Source: Pseudoips prasinana
Lineage: Eukaryota; Arthropoda; Insecta; Lepidoptera; Nolidae
Reading direction: 5' to 3'
NCBI GenBank assembly: GCA_951640165.1
Contig: OX621257.1
Location: 10,489,201 to 10,553,200, forward strand
Length of the DNA stretch: 64,000 bases
In this document: positions 31,010 to 41,884 of the stretch, one piece after another
Position numbering within the stretch: the stretch's first letter is position 1
Layout: each line of letters opens with the position of its first letter
Position numbers and translations under genes: made by a program
Notes under the pieces: model-generated
What the model was told of the DNA's origin: nothing
Databases searched by the model: none
Seen by the model: only the letters and a program-made list of their open reading frames with translations

Positions 31010-31910
31010 TATTGGAGCATTTCGTTGCCCGTTTATGTATCAGTCTAACAGTCATGGTCGTGTCAAGACCATTATTCTCAGGAATGCGTATATTATTCAA
31101 GGTTAAATTAATAACACTTACAAGTCTGACTTACTTTTGGAGCGCATTACGAGTTGTTCGGGTCAAAATAAGTCGCGATAGGTAATATTGACTTTACCCG
31201 ATTATAGAAGTGTTAAAATGTTGTAATAAATATACCTATATATGGACTTGTCTTTCACAAGTTAAGAAAAAATCATAAGTTAATCTATATTAATTTTATG
31301 TCAAGCATTGCGTTCGATCTTCATCTATAGTGAGAATATAAGCACCTACCTACCACCCACATAATTCTTTTTTTAAAGAAAATTATGATTAAGTTTCTAA
31401 TGAATATAATAGATGGCGCGGATTATTCACTTACAACAAATTCATTCATACCGATTTAGAAATTACTTATTTTTATTTAAAGACCAGTAAATATATCACA
31501 CCTACCTACATATCAGAACATTAAAGAGATGAATATCCTTCACAGCTTATATAAGGTGTTACAAAAATATCTGCTACGGCTTTAATGGGAGATAGCATTG
31601 TGTTTAAAGATTACAATATTAAAGAGCTTTCGTACCCCGAAACAGTTATTTCAATTTGAGAAAATAAAGTAGTTAAATAAGTATTGACTCTACTTTGCAT
31701 AAAGCCGTTCACAAATTACGCGCGAAGTGTCACTTGGTCATTGAAAACAACTGCTATCTCTTTCCATCTGTAATCACTATCTGTAATATTACGCAGGCAA
31801 ACAAGTGTTTTAAGAGTGCATATACTTACCAGCTACTACGTTCCTCCAAAAAACTTAAGATGATAAACTTCCCATCACACTTAAAACAGGCTTTGGATTT
31901 TTAAACAATA
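31010..31910. other. unassigned stretch before the R1 insertion
   Basis: No element ends or coding signal. This is the host side of the R1 target. Confidence 0.4.
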
Positions 31911-31923
31911 GGTATTTAGATTC

Positions 31924-32419
31924 GTTCTCCCCGTCGGGCTTAGGTTCGGTGAGGGTTCGGTGCCCACTAGTGGCCACCCGCAAATTAGCGGCAATTGGCC
32001 GGGTACTGGTGGGCTGGATGTCGGTCCGGTTGGTGGCGCTACCACCCAGAGCTCTCCAGTGATACCGCTGCCTGGAGAGGTCGCATGTCAGGGCTCGGTG
32101 CACCGGGTGCGACCAGAGCGCGTCGTGCTTCGTCTGTGGCCAACAGGGCCACAAGGCGAAGGAATGCACGGCGCGCGACCCTTATTGCGTGGTGTGTGCC
32201 GACCTTGGCAGGCCGGCCAACCATCGCCTGGGCAGCGGTAGGTGCACGCTACCAAAACGAAAGGGCGGTCGTGCCACGTCCGCTCCTACATCGTCGCGGT
32301 CCAACGAACGGTGGGGTGTCTATGGAGGTCTGAGCATTCTTTCCCCCTCAACTTATTTTGCAGGGCAATTTAAACCACTGCATCGCTGCGCAAGCTCTTC
32401 TTGCGCAGACGATTGCTGA
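31924..32419 (+). pseudogene. R1 ORF1 (gag-like) C-terminal part, zinc knuckles
   Basis: One frame runs 31925-32417 with a single internal stop, TGA at 32060-32062. It holds a broken first CCHC knuckle (the stop replaces the first Cys, then YRCLERSHVRARC), an intact CX2CX4HX4C knuckle from 32126 (CFVCGQQGHKAKEC) and a third Cys/His motif CVVC...H...C from about 32183. In R1 and related LINEs these bind nucleic acid in the RNP. The N-terminal part is missing. Confidence 0.8.
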
Positions 32420-32902
32420 GCGTTCGGTTACCCTAGCGATAGTGGCGGAGCCTCACTCCGTTCCCGACCACCCTCGTTGGTTCGGGGTGGATGGGGGCCT
32501 CGTCGCCATTTATTGGGCAGGGGGGGAACATGGACCGGATGAACCGGATTCGTCGTCGTGGAGTGGGGACCAGCAGTCGTGGTGGGCTGCTACATCTCCC
32601 CGAATTGCGGCCTCGCAAATTTTGAGGCGTACCTGGACGGGCTAACGAGGCATATTAGCTCTTACCAGTACCGTCCGGTACTCGTCCTGGGCGATTTTAA
32701 CACCCACTCCAGTGTGTGGGGCAATGCCCGGGACGACGTTCGAGGGGAGTCACTGCTGGAATGGGCCGCCGGACTGGACCTCCGTCTTTTAAATCGGGGT
32801 TCAGTCAGTACATGTGTGCGGTGGCAGGGGGAGTCGATCGTCGACTTGACGTGGGCGACTCCCTCGGCCATGCACCTGGGTTTCGGGGTGGAGAGTTGCG
32901 GA
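32358..32902 (+). pseudogene. R1 ORF2 endonuclease domain, frameshifted and truncated
   Basis: The first frame reads LQGNLNHCIAAQALLAQTIA and VAEPHSVPDHPRW, then shifts near the G-run at 32519-32525. The second frame (from 32558) reads VVVGCYISPN, VLVLGDFNTHSSVWG and SIVDLTWATPS, hallmarks of the AP-type endonuclease of non-LTR elements (the GDFN loop carries catalytic residues). The domain's C-terminal catalytic His region is lost at the deletion near 32900. Confidence 0.8.
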
Positions 32903-32903
32903 G

Positions 32904-33497
32904 TTGCTCCCGCCGTTTGATCTCCTGGCGGCAGTCGACGCGACGGTTTACACCGAGATCCGCGTCCGCCGGGAGAGCGGTGAGGCGCCAGAGCAGACGC
33001 TCATTGCCTATAGGCGGGATGCACACCGGCGCGTACTAACACAGTGGCGCTCACGGCTGGAGTTGCGCCTGAACGCGCGCCAACGTGCCGTCGATGCTAT
33101 CCTGCCTCACCTTGAGGCCTGGGTGGGAAGGAAGGGCGGTTACGTAACCTACAGACTGACTCAGATACTCACCGGACACTGGTGTTTCGGTGAGTATCTG
33201 TGCCAGATCGGCCGAGAAGTGACGACACATTGTCACCATTGCGGGGGCGACGTTGACTCTGCCCAGCATACGCAGGAGTATGCCCGGCCTGGGAGGCCGA
33301 GAGACGAGATTGGACGGTATCTTTCGCCGCCAGCAGTCGTGTATGCGATGCTGGCTGGCGACTCCACCAAATGGGACGCCGTGGTCTCCTTCTGTGAGAC
33401 AGTTTTGCTGCAGAAGGAGGCCGCTGAACGGGATCGGGAACGAGCCGATCCCGTTCGTAGGCGGAGGAGGCGTCGGGGTGACGGCGGCAGCCGTTAG
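32904..33497 (+). pseudogene. R1 ORF2 C-terminal part after RT deletion
   Basis: A 197-codon frame: ARQRAVDAILPHLEAWVG, then YRLTQILTGHWCFGEYL and a Cys/His motif CHHCGGDVDSAQHT, then WDAVVSFCETVLLQKEAAER and an Arg-rich end before TAG. This is the post-RT region of R1-type ORF2. The last Cys of the knuckle is replaced (EYARPG). All RT motifs are missing; the frame differs from the endonuclease part. Confidence 0.85.
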
Positions 33498-33984
33498 CCC
33501 AACTCCCCTCGGGGCCGCGGCGGCAGTGTGAGAAGTGTCCTCTACTGCCGCCACGTACAAGCGGCTCCGGGATGACAGCGATCTGTTTGTAGCGCAGTAG
33601 CTGTACCGTACTGGCAGGAGTCGGCAATAGGGGAGGGCAATACAAAGGAGCCCTCCCAGGGTACGGGTCCCGACCATCTGGGACATGGCGCAAAAGGGGG
33701 TACCGGAGCAGCAAACCCGCGTTCCCGGGACTCCCCCATGAGGCGCCAAGAGAAGTCCACGGCAGGTAGGTTTAGTCGGTGCAAGTCCGACATACCCACC
33801 CGCAGACACTTTTTGCGGGTGACATGCGAAGGCATTCCCCTGCCTTATCAAAAAAAAAAGGTATTTAGATTCATATCAAATAACGATAAATTACAGTAAC
33901 TTGGCATGTTTAAAAGTTAATCATCTTATTTAAAACAATTGCACCGTATTTACAGTTATTTACACACTCCCTACCTACTTATCT

Positions 33985-34560
33985 ACAAAACTGTTGCACA
34001 AGTTCGCCTTATCGTTACACACAAATGTAAGCCCACACATTAACACTAAACCGAGTCTGAAAGTGGCCAGGCCGCACAACACGAGGATTGTGTATGTTGA
34101 ACATACCAATCCGTGTGAATGTGGACTCGTCAGTGCACAAAATGTTGCGTCGCGTCGTTCTTCTCGAATCCAATTACAAAACCCGGGGCGAGCCGCGTAG
34201 TCATGTGGATGCAATTCTTGGACTCTTGTGAAGTGGTAAGGATGGAACCATTCCCGGTTTCAAAGTCGTCACATGGAGTTGTGGCTCACGTCGAACACTC
34301 GAGCAGCATCCCTGGTGCTGGCAAGAGGATGACGTCGGAAGAAGTTCAACACTTCCTCTTTGAGTTCGGCCGAATATGGAGGCCTGCCTGCGTCAACCGG
34401 TGGCGGGTCAAAGCAGCCGTGTTCTCTAAACCTGTACACGGCATCCAGAATTGTATGATGACTCACTCGCACACGAAACCTCTGCTGGTATAAGTTTATT
34501 GCATGCGCAGTTATGTAGTTACACTCGCGGTAGCACAATACCATTTCAAGACAATCCTGA
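33985..34560 (-). pseudogene. Tc1/mariner-type transposase fragment with N-terminal HTH
   Basis: From ATG at 34544 the minus strand reads MVLCYRECNYITAHAINLYQ, a helix-turn-helix with DAGRPPYSAELKEEVLNFF and STRDAARVFDVSHNS. Two in-frame TGA stops follow, then FHPYHFTRVQELHPHDYAAR and a frameshift before DESTFTRIGMFNIHN, where the first catalytic Asp of the DDE domain would sit, and FSVNVWA. The rest is lost. It resembles DUF4817/HTH transposases of insects. Confidence 0.75.
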
Positions 34561-34594
34561 TTAGAATAACGTCATCTAGGAGGTATTTTTAATA

Positions 34595-34745
34595 AAGGCG
34601 CGCGATATTCCCGTTGCTTTCCGCTCGGGCGGGGGGCGAGGGGCGACTGGCGAGCGCCGCGCAGTCGGCTAGCGCGTGCGACGAACGGCTCAGTGCGGGT
34701 GAGGGTGCGGGCGCGCGGCCGCAGCGGTATCGTTTGTGCGGCAAC
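34595..34745. other. CpG-rich patch
   Basis: About 150 bp of very GC-rich sequence (GGGCGGGGGGCGAGGGGCGA, GCGCGCGGCCGCAGCGG) in AT-rich surroundings, immediately 5' of the transposase remnant. I infer it is the element's 5' leader or terminal region. A host promoter is less likely because no gene follows. Confidence 0.5.
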
Positions 34746-35284
34746 AGCTTTAAGTCTACAGAGTGGTTTTATGCCAATAAATCAATTCAAATTTATTTGT
34801 ACAATTTTTTGTTTGAATAAAAATATGACAAATTATCCATAATTTAACTTTACCATTGTAATCTATAAACATAATACTATCTCCCATTGCAGCCGTTGCA
34901 GATATTTTTGTTACACCTTATATACTGCCCACTCATATAACCTTTGTTCTACCATTATCGAATAAACAAAGTCTAATATAAGCATCTCTTAACATTTCTA
35001 AATGTCAAGCAATCACGAGTATGTAAGTCTATCGTTATGGGGAGAATTCTTTGCTTGTATTTTATTTCGAACGAAGGACCGCTGACCGTTCTACCTTTTA
35101 GGGGTAAACGTAAGTAGGTAGAGGACTTAAAATAGTTTATATTTAGACGTAAGCCGTTACTAGCCACTTACTTTCTACTGGTTGTATTTTGTTTGAAATA
35201 TGTATTTATTTGGACAACCAGTAGTAATCTAAGGTCATAATTAAGCATAGATATATAATTAGATGCAAAACTTTTTTAAAGTCA
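34746..35284. other. unassigned AT-rich stretch
   Basis: No element or gene recognised. Confidence 0.4.
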
Positions 35285-35755
35285 TTGAGTATGTTTCGCC
35301 GGAGCGTCTAAACTGGGCCGTGTTGAAACCGGTAGTAGAGACACCCGCTGAGTTTGTTTCGCTGGGTCTTCTCAGTTGGGGCGCATTGGATCCGGTGGTT
35401 GCATTAAAGCGCGACCGTCGTTATTAACACAAGGTCCGCCATAATAATAACATTTAATTCGTACCTTAATATAGACAGAACCATTCGACAATATGTAGTA
35501 AAAATATAGCTAAAATTTAAAATTTTGTTAATTAAACCTACACATGATCCTTGACAATATCTTAATTTAAGTTAGTTAAATATCGTTACTGTTATATAAA
35601 TAAATCTTATTGTAAATTATTTCCTACAATCCGTGTACCTAAATATCTATATGTACCTAGAAATAATTATAAAATAATTATATATTAGTACAAATATGTA
35701 CTGACTATTTACAAGCGCTTTTTTAAAGTCTACGCGAATAAAAACCTTTTTTTTT
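35285..35755 (+). repeat. repeat Q/R, long form
   Basis: Same order as 5774-6222: GAGTATGTTTCGCCGGAGCG, GAGTTTGTTTCGCTGGGTCT, GCGCGACCGTCGTTATTAAC, AAGGTCCGCC, GACAATATGTAGTAAAAATA, and end CTACGCGAATAAAAACC before a T-run. Confidence 0.65.
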
Positions 35756-36891
35756 TCTTTTTTTTTATTATTATTTTAAAGTGTCACATAATGCACTTCA
35801 TTTTATGGAAGATACATAAAAGAATTTGAAAATGAAATGAAATAAACTACACAATACACAAAAAAACCTAAATGGTCTATTTTAGTTTAAGTTTAAAAGA
35901 CCTTATATTACACTCAATAAAAACCTACTAAATAAACTTAATTTTTGTCACACTTATTTTTTATATTTGATTTTCATTATTTTGCTAATCGCGAGTATAA
36001 TAATTGAGTAAGAAGAAGAGATAAATAATTGAGAACTACTTTAGTAGTTAGTTAGTTCTGGCAAACGGTTGCGATTCTAAAAGGCGTGTATAATAAATTA
36101 TTTTTTGTATAATAAAATTTGTCAACACTTTGTAGAGGCCTAATGGGCGGCTTGAACAACTTTGACACTAGGGTAACCACTGCCCATACGCCAAGTAAGT
36201 AACACTTAGTAAAGAAACATATCGCGTAACTGCCTACGAATCGACAGTTCGTTTCTACCAAGTGTTTAAAGTTTTCGCTATCACAATGCTATGAGCTGTC
36301 TTTGCATCCCATAATAAAAAGCGAGGTGTTTTAAGTATCGTCTTTGGATGTGTTCTATTCTAAGCTGGTATATATCATATTAAGCAACATAATGTATTAT
36401 ACAACCCAGCAATATTCCTGGTTACTACGTACGTTGGCGTTGTATACGGCTAAGTATTGTGGCCGAGCTGAAAAACATTTTACCGTTTCGAAAGACATAA
36501 TTTTGTTATGACATTTTTGCTACATATTTTTGTTTAGAATCACATTGCCTAGAAATCCTGTAAAATGCTAGACAATGTGATATAAAAATATAGAGCTCTG
36601 TAAAAATATATTTCCATTGTCATTGCCTTCAATAGTTCAGGCATAAATTATGAGCACTGATAAAACAAAAATGTCACAGCCCCATTTCTATGTATCTTCG
36701 TGTAACATGCAATTTAAATTGAGTCCGATGAATTTTTACTAGTGACTCGGATACAGGGTGCATAAGGTATATTATGTATAGTATGTGTTTGATACAAAAT
36801 TTCATGCTAGCTACTCTGTTATCAGATATCACGCGATGGTTTTCATAAAACTTTATTGGATAGTCGGCACATTAATAGTATTAATCATATA
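35756..36891. other. unassigned stretch with a repeat shared with 28700-28800
   Basis: Minus strand 36190-36120 reads GGGCAGTGGTTACCCTAGTG ... TTCAAGCCGCCCATTAGGCC, matching 28800-28735. 36539-36584 holds the inverted pair ATCACATTGCCTAG / CTAGACAATGTGAT. No gene recognised. Confidence 0.35.
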
Positions 36892-37116
36892 CATAATAAT
36901 ATGCTTGGACTCACACAGCCATCTGATACCAAACTAAGCAGAGAACTTGTACTATGGAAACCAGATAACTAATACTATATTTACTACTTTTCTTTTGTAA
37001 ATACATACTTGTATAGATAATTACACCCAGACTTAGAACAACAAATATATGACCTGGGTGGGAATCGAAACCACTACATGCGGCGCGAAAGGCCAACCAC
37101 GCCAGCCGGCCCGTCT
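36892..37116 (-). mobile_element. SINE-A with body deletion
   Basis: Tail CCAAACTAAGCAGAGAACTT, body ACACCCAGACTTAGAACAAC (the segment with CATGTTCATGC is missing), B box in reverse GGGTGGGAATCGAAACC, head end CAACCACGCCAGCCGGCCCG. Confidence 0.85.
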
Positions 37117-38194
37117 AATTTAATTTAAGATAATAATGATTTAGTTAAATATCTATTTCTAAAAGTTATTGACGAAATAATGTATCAATATTTAATGTAG
37201 TATCAAATAATATACAACGTGTAACAGAAAGAGTGAACGTAACTTAAGGGGCATATACGGTCTCCTTAAGCCTACCTATACACAAAATCTCATACCGAAA
37301 TACCATCATTTTAATCTTGATCGTAAAATAATATACCGTTCAATATATCGACAAGTATTTTATCGATATAACTACCATCCGTACTAACACAGCACAGCTG
37401 ATTCTGATTTACGCTAGAAATTGTTTGACATACCTCTGTGTTTCTATGCACGCCTGGTAGTTTGATTCCGATTGCACTCACTACACATATTTTGTTTTAT
37501 TTTAGAGTTATGTTTTTATTTATAGCACTGCTGAATAGCTATTGGATACTTTACATCGTATAAGTACGTGATACACAAACACATTACGAGATCCTTTTTA
37601 CAGTTTAACTTCTAGTTGAAGTTGTTTTCAGTACTGATGGAAGAATTTCATTATTTCACGTTCACTAAAATCTGCACCGACACCGAAAGCTTAACTCTAA
37701 GACTTGCCAACTAACACGAGTCTCTCTCATGTACAACATAATCATAGAATCGTAAAGCTTTCATGTTTCTTAGTTATAAAGAGGCGTGGCCTCCATCACG
37801 ACACTGTACCCTTCACGACATAGGTTCCTCGTAATTAAACAGCCTTAAATTCTGTGACCTATGAATCCTCATCATCACAAAGTGCACGTCTGAGGCTATT
37901 CTTTCATAGATGAATGCATGAAATTTTCCAAATTATTACGATCACTGAACGACATAGTTAAGGATTTCGCGGAACACTTTACTCATTACTAAACGACATT
38001 TTAGACGATTGAATAACTAAACACGACCTAAATAGACAGCAGTTTACGAACAACTGATGATTTTAATATTTTTATTAAATAAATGAAATTGCACAATATT
38101 TGATGAATTTGGCGGCTTTCTTCGAACGCGGCCCCTTTGGCGGCGTCTTTGAGTCCACTCAAAAGAGCCGCCTAGGTATCGACGACGCGCGCGG

Positions 38195-38908
38195 CTCGCT
38201 TACATGAATATTAAAAGATATTTAACCGTTTATTATTTACCTACATCAACTCTTTGATTTTGCCGCCATATTAGTGTAACTTTGGATATAATCAGGACGG
38301 AATTTGAAATGTCCCCTACTGTTCATATGAGCCTAGTACATTATTCATATTTTTTTATTTGTATGTATTGTATGAATGATTAATATGTCTTTAGGGAACC
38401 TTTAAAATTTAGAGTGTATCACTCTAAATTTTAAAGGTGGAATTGAAAGTGCCCCTGCACTTTCTATTCCATCACTCTTATGATCCAATGGGACGACTAG
38501 AGATACGACCGGAAAGAGGTCAGGCACAGGAACGACAGCTTTACGTGCTCTCCGAGGCATGGGGGTGTAATATCGTCAACTCCCAGACTTCGGGCTGATA
38601 CTGAGAATTTCTTTTTACGGAAAATCCCATAATCACTTTTTGGCCCGACCCGGGATTTGATCCCAGGACTTTACTATCTGCAGTTGAACACGCTACCGCT
38701 AGACCAATGAGTTATACACGAACACATTCAAATGGCGCGGCGCGCGGGGCCCGCTTTGATGAATATTAAAAAATATTTAACCATTTATTATTTACCTACA
38801 TCAATCCTTTGTATTCGCCGCCGTATTAGAGTTCCTTGCGACAAAATCAGGACGGAATTCGAAATGTCCCCTAATGTTCATATGAGCCTAGTACATTATT
38901 CATATTGT
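38195..38908. repeat. pair of about 160-bp direct repeats flanking a SINE-C
   Basis: GAATATTAAAAGATATTTAA ... CAGGACGGAATTTGAAATGT ... TATGAGCCTAGTACATTATT at 38205-38350 recurs diverged at 38758-38908. The palindrome CCTTTAAAATTTAGAGTG/TATCACTCTAAATTTTAAAGG (38399-38437) ends the first copy and touches the SINE. Confidence 0.85.
38437..38711 (-). mobile_element. SINE-C with short inverted start
   Basis: Right end head in reverse CTACCGCTAGACCAATGAG, B box GGGATTTGATCCC. Left end lacks the tail; there GGAATTGAAAGTGCCCCTG is followed by its inverted form CACTTTCTATTCC, a small foldback. Confidence 0.8.
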
Positions 38909-39565
38909 TTCGTAATTTATCAGTAGTCGTACCGCGTGGGTTTATCTGGTTAGTTTGTATAGTTTGTATTAAAAATTAAGTACCTATTCGTTCCCGGCCA
39001 GATTTAATTCACATACTGAAAGAAAAATTTAATATTCTTACTATTTAACACACAAAAAAATATCTGCAGTTACATAAGTCAATTAAATTATTTATTTCTC
39101 CTAGATCCAACATCTTGCGGAATATCAATTTAAATTAAATTAAGTGATTTTTCCTAGTTATCAAAGTATGAATGATTAAAATGTCGTTAAAAATTAGAGC
39201 AAAAATTCAGTTAAAAATTTGATTGAATCTTAAAATAAACACGTGTAATAAATTATGTGACTGTACAGAACCACACTTTTTATTTACAGTCTAAGTAGTA
39301 GGTACCCAAAGAGTTCGCGGTAAGGTTCATTACCCTTGCGGCTGAGTTTTTAGTGTTGTTCATAATGTCGGTAATCTTTCTTGTTGATTTAGGTGGTCGA
39401 TAGAAAAATAAATTACTAGTTGAATAAAAAATGATTATTTCTGTTTGAAGTTTCGTCCATAGGTAGCCGTCCTGATACCCTATAACCCCCTTAAGTTACG
39501 TTCACACTTTCTGTTACACGTTGTATAATAATATATAATAATAAGTTTTAGCATCAAATAATTGG

Positions 39566-39975
39566 TTGTGGCAGAAAAAGAATGAAAGCACAATAAATGC
39601 AGTTGAAATGAGAGCTCTGAGAAGTATGTGTGGTGTAACTTTGAGAGACAGAATGCGAAATAGTAATGTAAGAGAATTTTGTGGTGTGAAAAAAGATGTA
39701 GTCAAAAAGATTGAAAAAGGTACGCTGAGATAGTTTGAGTATTTAGAAAGTATAAATGAAAGAAAATTGACAGAAGAAGTATACCTGGCTTGTTGAATGG
39801 TACAACCGAAACCACTTTGAACATTATCTTACCAAATTGGAGATCTTCTCAGGAAAGGCCAGGTCACAAGTACACTAAACCGGTGACCATGTATGAAGAA
39901 TAATTACAATCAATGAGGCAAACGAGGTGTGCAAATATGGTGACAAATGGAAATCCGTTACAAACCCTTTCCTAC
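39566..39975 (+). pseudogene. RTE-A LINE reverse transcriptase C-terminal remnant
   Basis: The frame reads LWQKKNESTINAVEMRALRS, MCGVTLRDRMRNSNVREF, then KIEKGTLR, a TAG at 39731, FEYLESINERKLTEEVY, and then frameshifted AAAGGCCAGGTCACAAGTAC and GTGACAAATGGAAATCCG. This is the post-RT region of RTE-type LINEs (W.KN...NAVEMR.LR.MCGV). Broken by stop and shifts; its tail is cut by the R1 copy that follows. Confidence 0.75.
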
Positions 39976-39977
39976 CA

Positions 39978-40756
39978 TTTTTTTTCTTTTTGTTATGGCA
40001 GGGGCAATACCTAGCCCTGACACCCGCAAAAAGTGTCTGGTGGTGGGTATGTCGGACTCGCACCGACTAAACCAAACCTGCCGTGGACTTATCTTGGTTC
40101 GTGATGGGGGAAGCCCCGGGAACGCGGGTATACTGCTCCGGTCCCCCCTTTTGCTACATGTCCAGATGGTGGGGACACGTACTCTGGGAGGGCCCTGAAT
40201 TGCCCTGCCCTATTGCCGAGTTCAGCACAGCGACTGCGCCACAAACAAATCGCTGTCTTTCCTGAGCTGCTTGCATGTAGCGGCAGTAGAGGACACTTCT
40301 CATACTGCCACTGCAGCCAAGAGGGGAGTAAGCTACCGGCTGCTGCCGCCGCCACAACGTCTCCTTCGTCTGCGAGTCTGCGATCCCGCTCGGCGGCCTC
40401 CTTCTGGAGCAAGAATGCCTCACAGAAGAAGACCACGGCATCCCATGTAGTGGAGTCGCCTGCCAGCGTCGCGCATACGATTGCAGGCGGCGAACGATTC
40501 CGTCCGATCTCAGCGACCAGGACATGCCTCTCGGCCTCCCAGGCTGGGCACTGCTCCAGCGTATGCTGGGCTGAGTCCAGGTCGCTTCCGTAATGGTAAA
40601 TGGCTTAGATACTCACCGAAACACCCGTGTCCGGTGAGTATCTGAGTCAATCTGTAGGTGACGTAACCACACAGGCCTTGAGGCTGGATAGCACCAACGG
40701 CACGCTGCCGAGCGTTCAGGCGCAATTGAAGCCATGCGCGCCACTGTGTTAGTACA
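39978..40756 (-). pseudogene. R1-clade LINE, 5'-truncated, minus strand
   Basis: T-run 39979-39986 is the poly(A) end. Minus strand runs from LRLNARQRAVGAI through YRLTQILTGHGCFGEYLS, a broken knuckle (HYGSDLDSAQHTLEQC), WDAVVFFCEAFLLQKEAAER, and a 3' UTR with CACTTTTTGCGGGTGTCAGG. The first Cys pair of the knuckle is lost. A small inverted block around 40608-40645 disturbs the frame. No target duplication identified. Plus-strand frames here are antisense. Confidence 0.8.
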
Positions 40757-41317
40757 CACTGTCTCTAAAGATACCGTACAGTATCCTCGTTTGATCCATA
40801 TGGCCACCACACGACCCCTTAATGCTTACCTACGGCTAAGCTATTGTATTATTTCAAATTTCCTATTTCTATTACCATCAAATAATATCGAGTTTAGTAA
40901 AAAAATCGTACGAGCGTCTTGAAACCCTCCCAAATTTACACAGCAAGAGTCAGACTTGGATACAATATTTAAAACAAAATATAATAACAAAAATGAAAAA
41001 AAAAAAAATAAGCACTTATATGTTTTTGCAAATCTGTGAGGAAAGGTTGTTGCTTTTACAAAATGGTTTTGCTGGCAATCCCCACAGTTTTGAGGCAGAC
41101 AAATAACACATTATCTTTTAGCACATAAGAGCTACAATGTTTTACCCAACGACGGAAGATAAGAGGATTATTTAATTATATTTTTCCAACATACACAACA
41201 TGGAACATCGCTTGAGTGAAATATTTAAGGGCATCACACATTTGACCTAACAAAACAGGCTAAGTGCTTGTTGAACCACACGCAGTGTAGGGTTCTGTAG
41301 TTGCCCACCGCCAGGGC
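40757..41317. other. unassigned stretch
   Basis: No coding or element ends recognised, apart from TTGAACCACACGCAGTGTAG near 41275, a phrase seen in other lepidopteran repeats. Confidence 0.35.
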
Positions 41318-41394
41318 AGCACAAGACCGGCTATTGTGGAGATCCTTGGGGTAGAGCTTTGGACGTCTTTCGGCTGACATGATGATGATGATAG
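41318..41394 (+). mobile_element. RTE-B tail fragment
   Basis: CAAGACCGGCTATTGTGGAG, ATCCTTGGGGTAGAG, TTTGGACGTCTTTCGGCTGA and ATGATGATGAT. 5'-truncated and short. Confidence 0.75.
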
Positions 41395-41399
41395 ATATT

Positions 41400-41884
41400 C
41401 TAATATAAATCGTATCATCAAAAACATTTTAGTTTCCAAAACTCGTCAAAAGTTTAAAATGACTGCTCGATAAGCTGATTTTTTTGTCTTTTCTTTAAGC
41501 AAAAAAAAAAAAAAAAAAAGCAAAAAAAGCAAAAAAAAAGTGTAGCCAGTGTATTTTTAAGCATTCTATTAAATACCGTAGCGCTCATAATGTGGGTTAA
41601 TTTACACGTCTTTTTATGACGCATAAGATTTAACTATTTAAGCCTTACATACCCTAGAAAAGAGTTGGAAACATTTTATTTGAAAATCGATCGAACCAAT
41701 TATCGTCATTATAACAAAAATTGAGAAATTTTCAATTTTATAGTCTGGCCGGGATCAAACCAGCACCTACTACCAATCCGGGATTGGCCATTAAAGCCAA
41801 TGAATAGGAACTAACTATATCCTCCATCAGAGTAAGGGTACTCATAAATTGACCTAACAATGTGTATTATTAAAATAAAAAGGG
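41400..41884. other. unassigned stretch with A-rich tract and tRNA-like scrap
   Basis: 41503-41540 is an A-rich low-complexity tract broken by GC. 41750-41790 (GGCCGGGATCAAACCAGCAC) looks like a reversed, mutated B box of an old SINE. Confidence 0.35.

Larger units (their letters stand above)
31924..33859 (+). mobile_element. R1-clade non-LTR retrotransposon, internally deleted
   Basis: A GC-rich block with gag-like zinc knuckles, the start of an AP-type endonuclease, an ORF2 C-terminus, a 3' UTR and an A-run. GGTATTTAGATTC lies at 31911-31923 and 33860-33872, a 13-bp target duplication. The entire reverse transcriptase is missing. The copy is not at a 28S rDNA site. Base composition is strongly unlike the flanks. 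It cannot move by itself. Confidence 0.9.
37215..39523. mobile_element. 2.3-kb TA-flanked TIR element without transposase
   Basis: Left end CAACGTGTAACAGAAAGAGT (on to 37251) and the reverse complement of the right end CAACGTGTAACAGAAAGTGT agree over about 37 bp with one mismatch. TA flanks at 37213-37214 and 39524-39525. Inside are direct repeats (38195-38350 and 38743-38908) with a SINE-C between them, and no transposase. Probably a large non-autonomous Tc1/mariner-type element. Confidence 0.75.

Noticed and set aside
31855..32333. overlapping frames of 93-112 codons on both strands
   Set aside because: They are out-of-phase readings of the R1 gag region. Only the frame with the zinc knuckles is meaningful.
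33051..33851. 266-codon minus-strand open frame
   Set aside because: It is antisense to the R1 ORF2 C-terminus and 3' UTR. High GC content lowers stop frequency on both strands; the sense frame carries the recognisable motifs.
31924..33859. insertion in 28S rDNA
   Set aside because: The flanks are AT-rich with no rRNA sequence, so this R1-clade copy is outside its classical target.
40213..40593. 126-codon plus-strand frame
   Set aside because: Antisense to the minus-strand R1 copy.
41503..41540. poly(A) tail of a processed pseudogene
   Set aside because: The A-rich tract is broken by GC pairs and no gene-like sequence precedes it.
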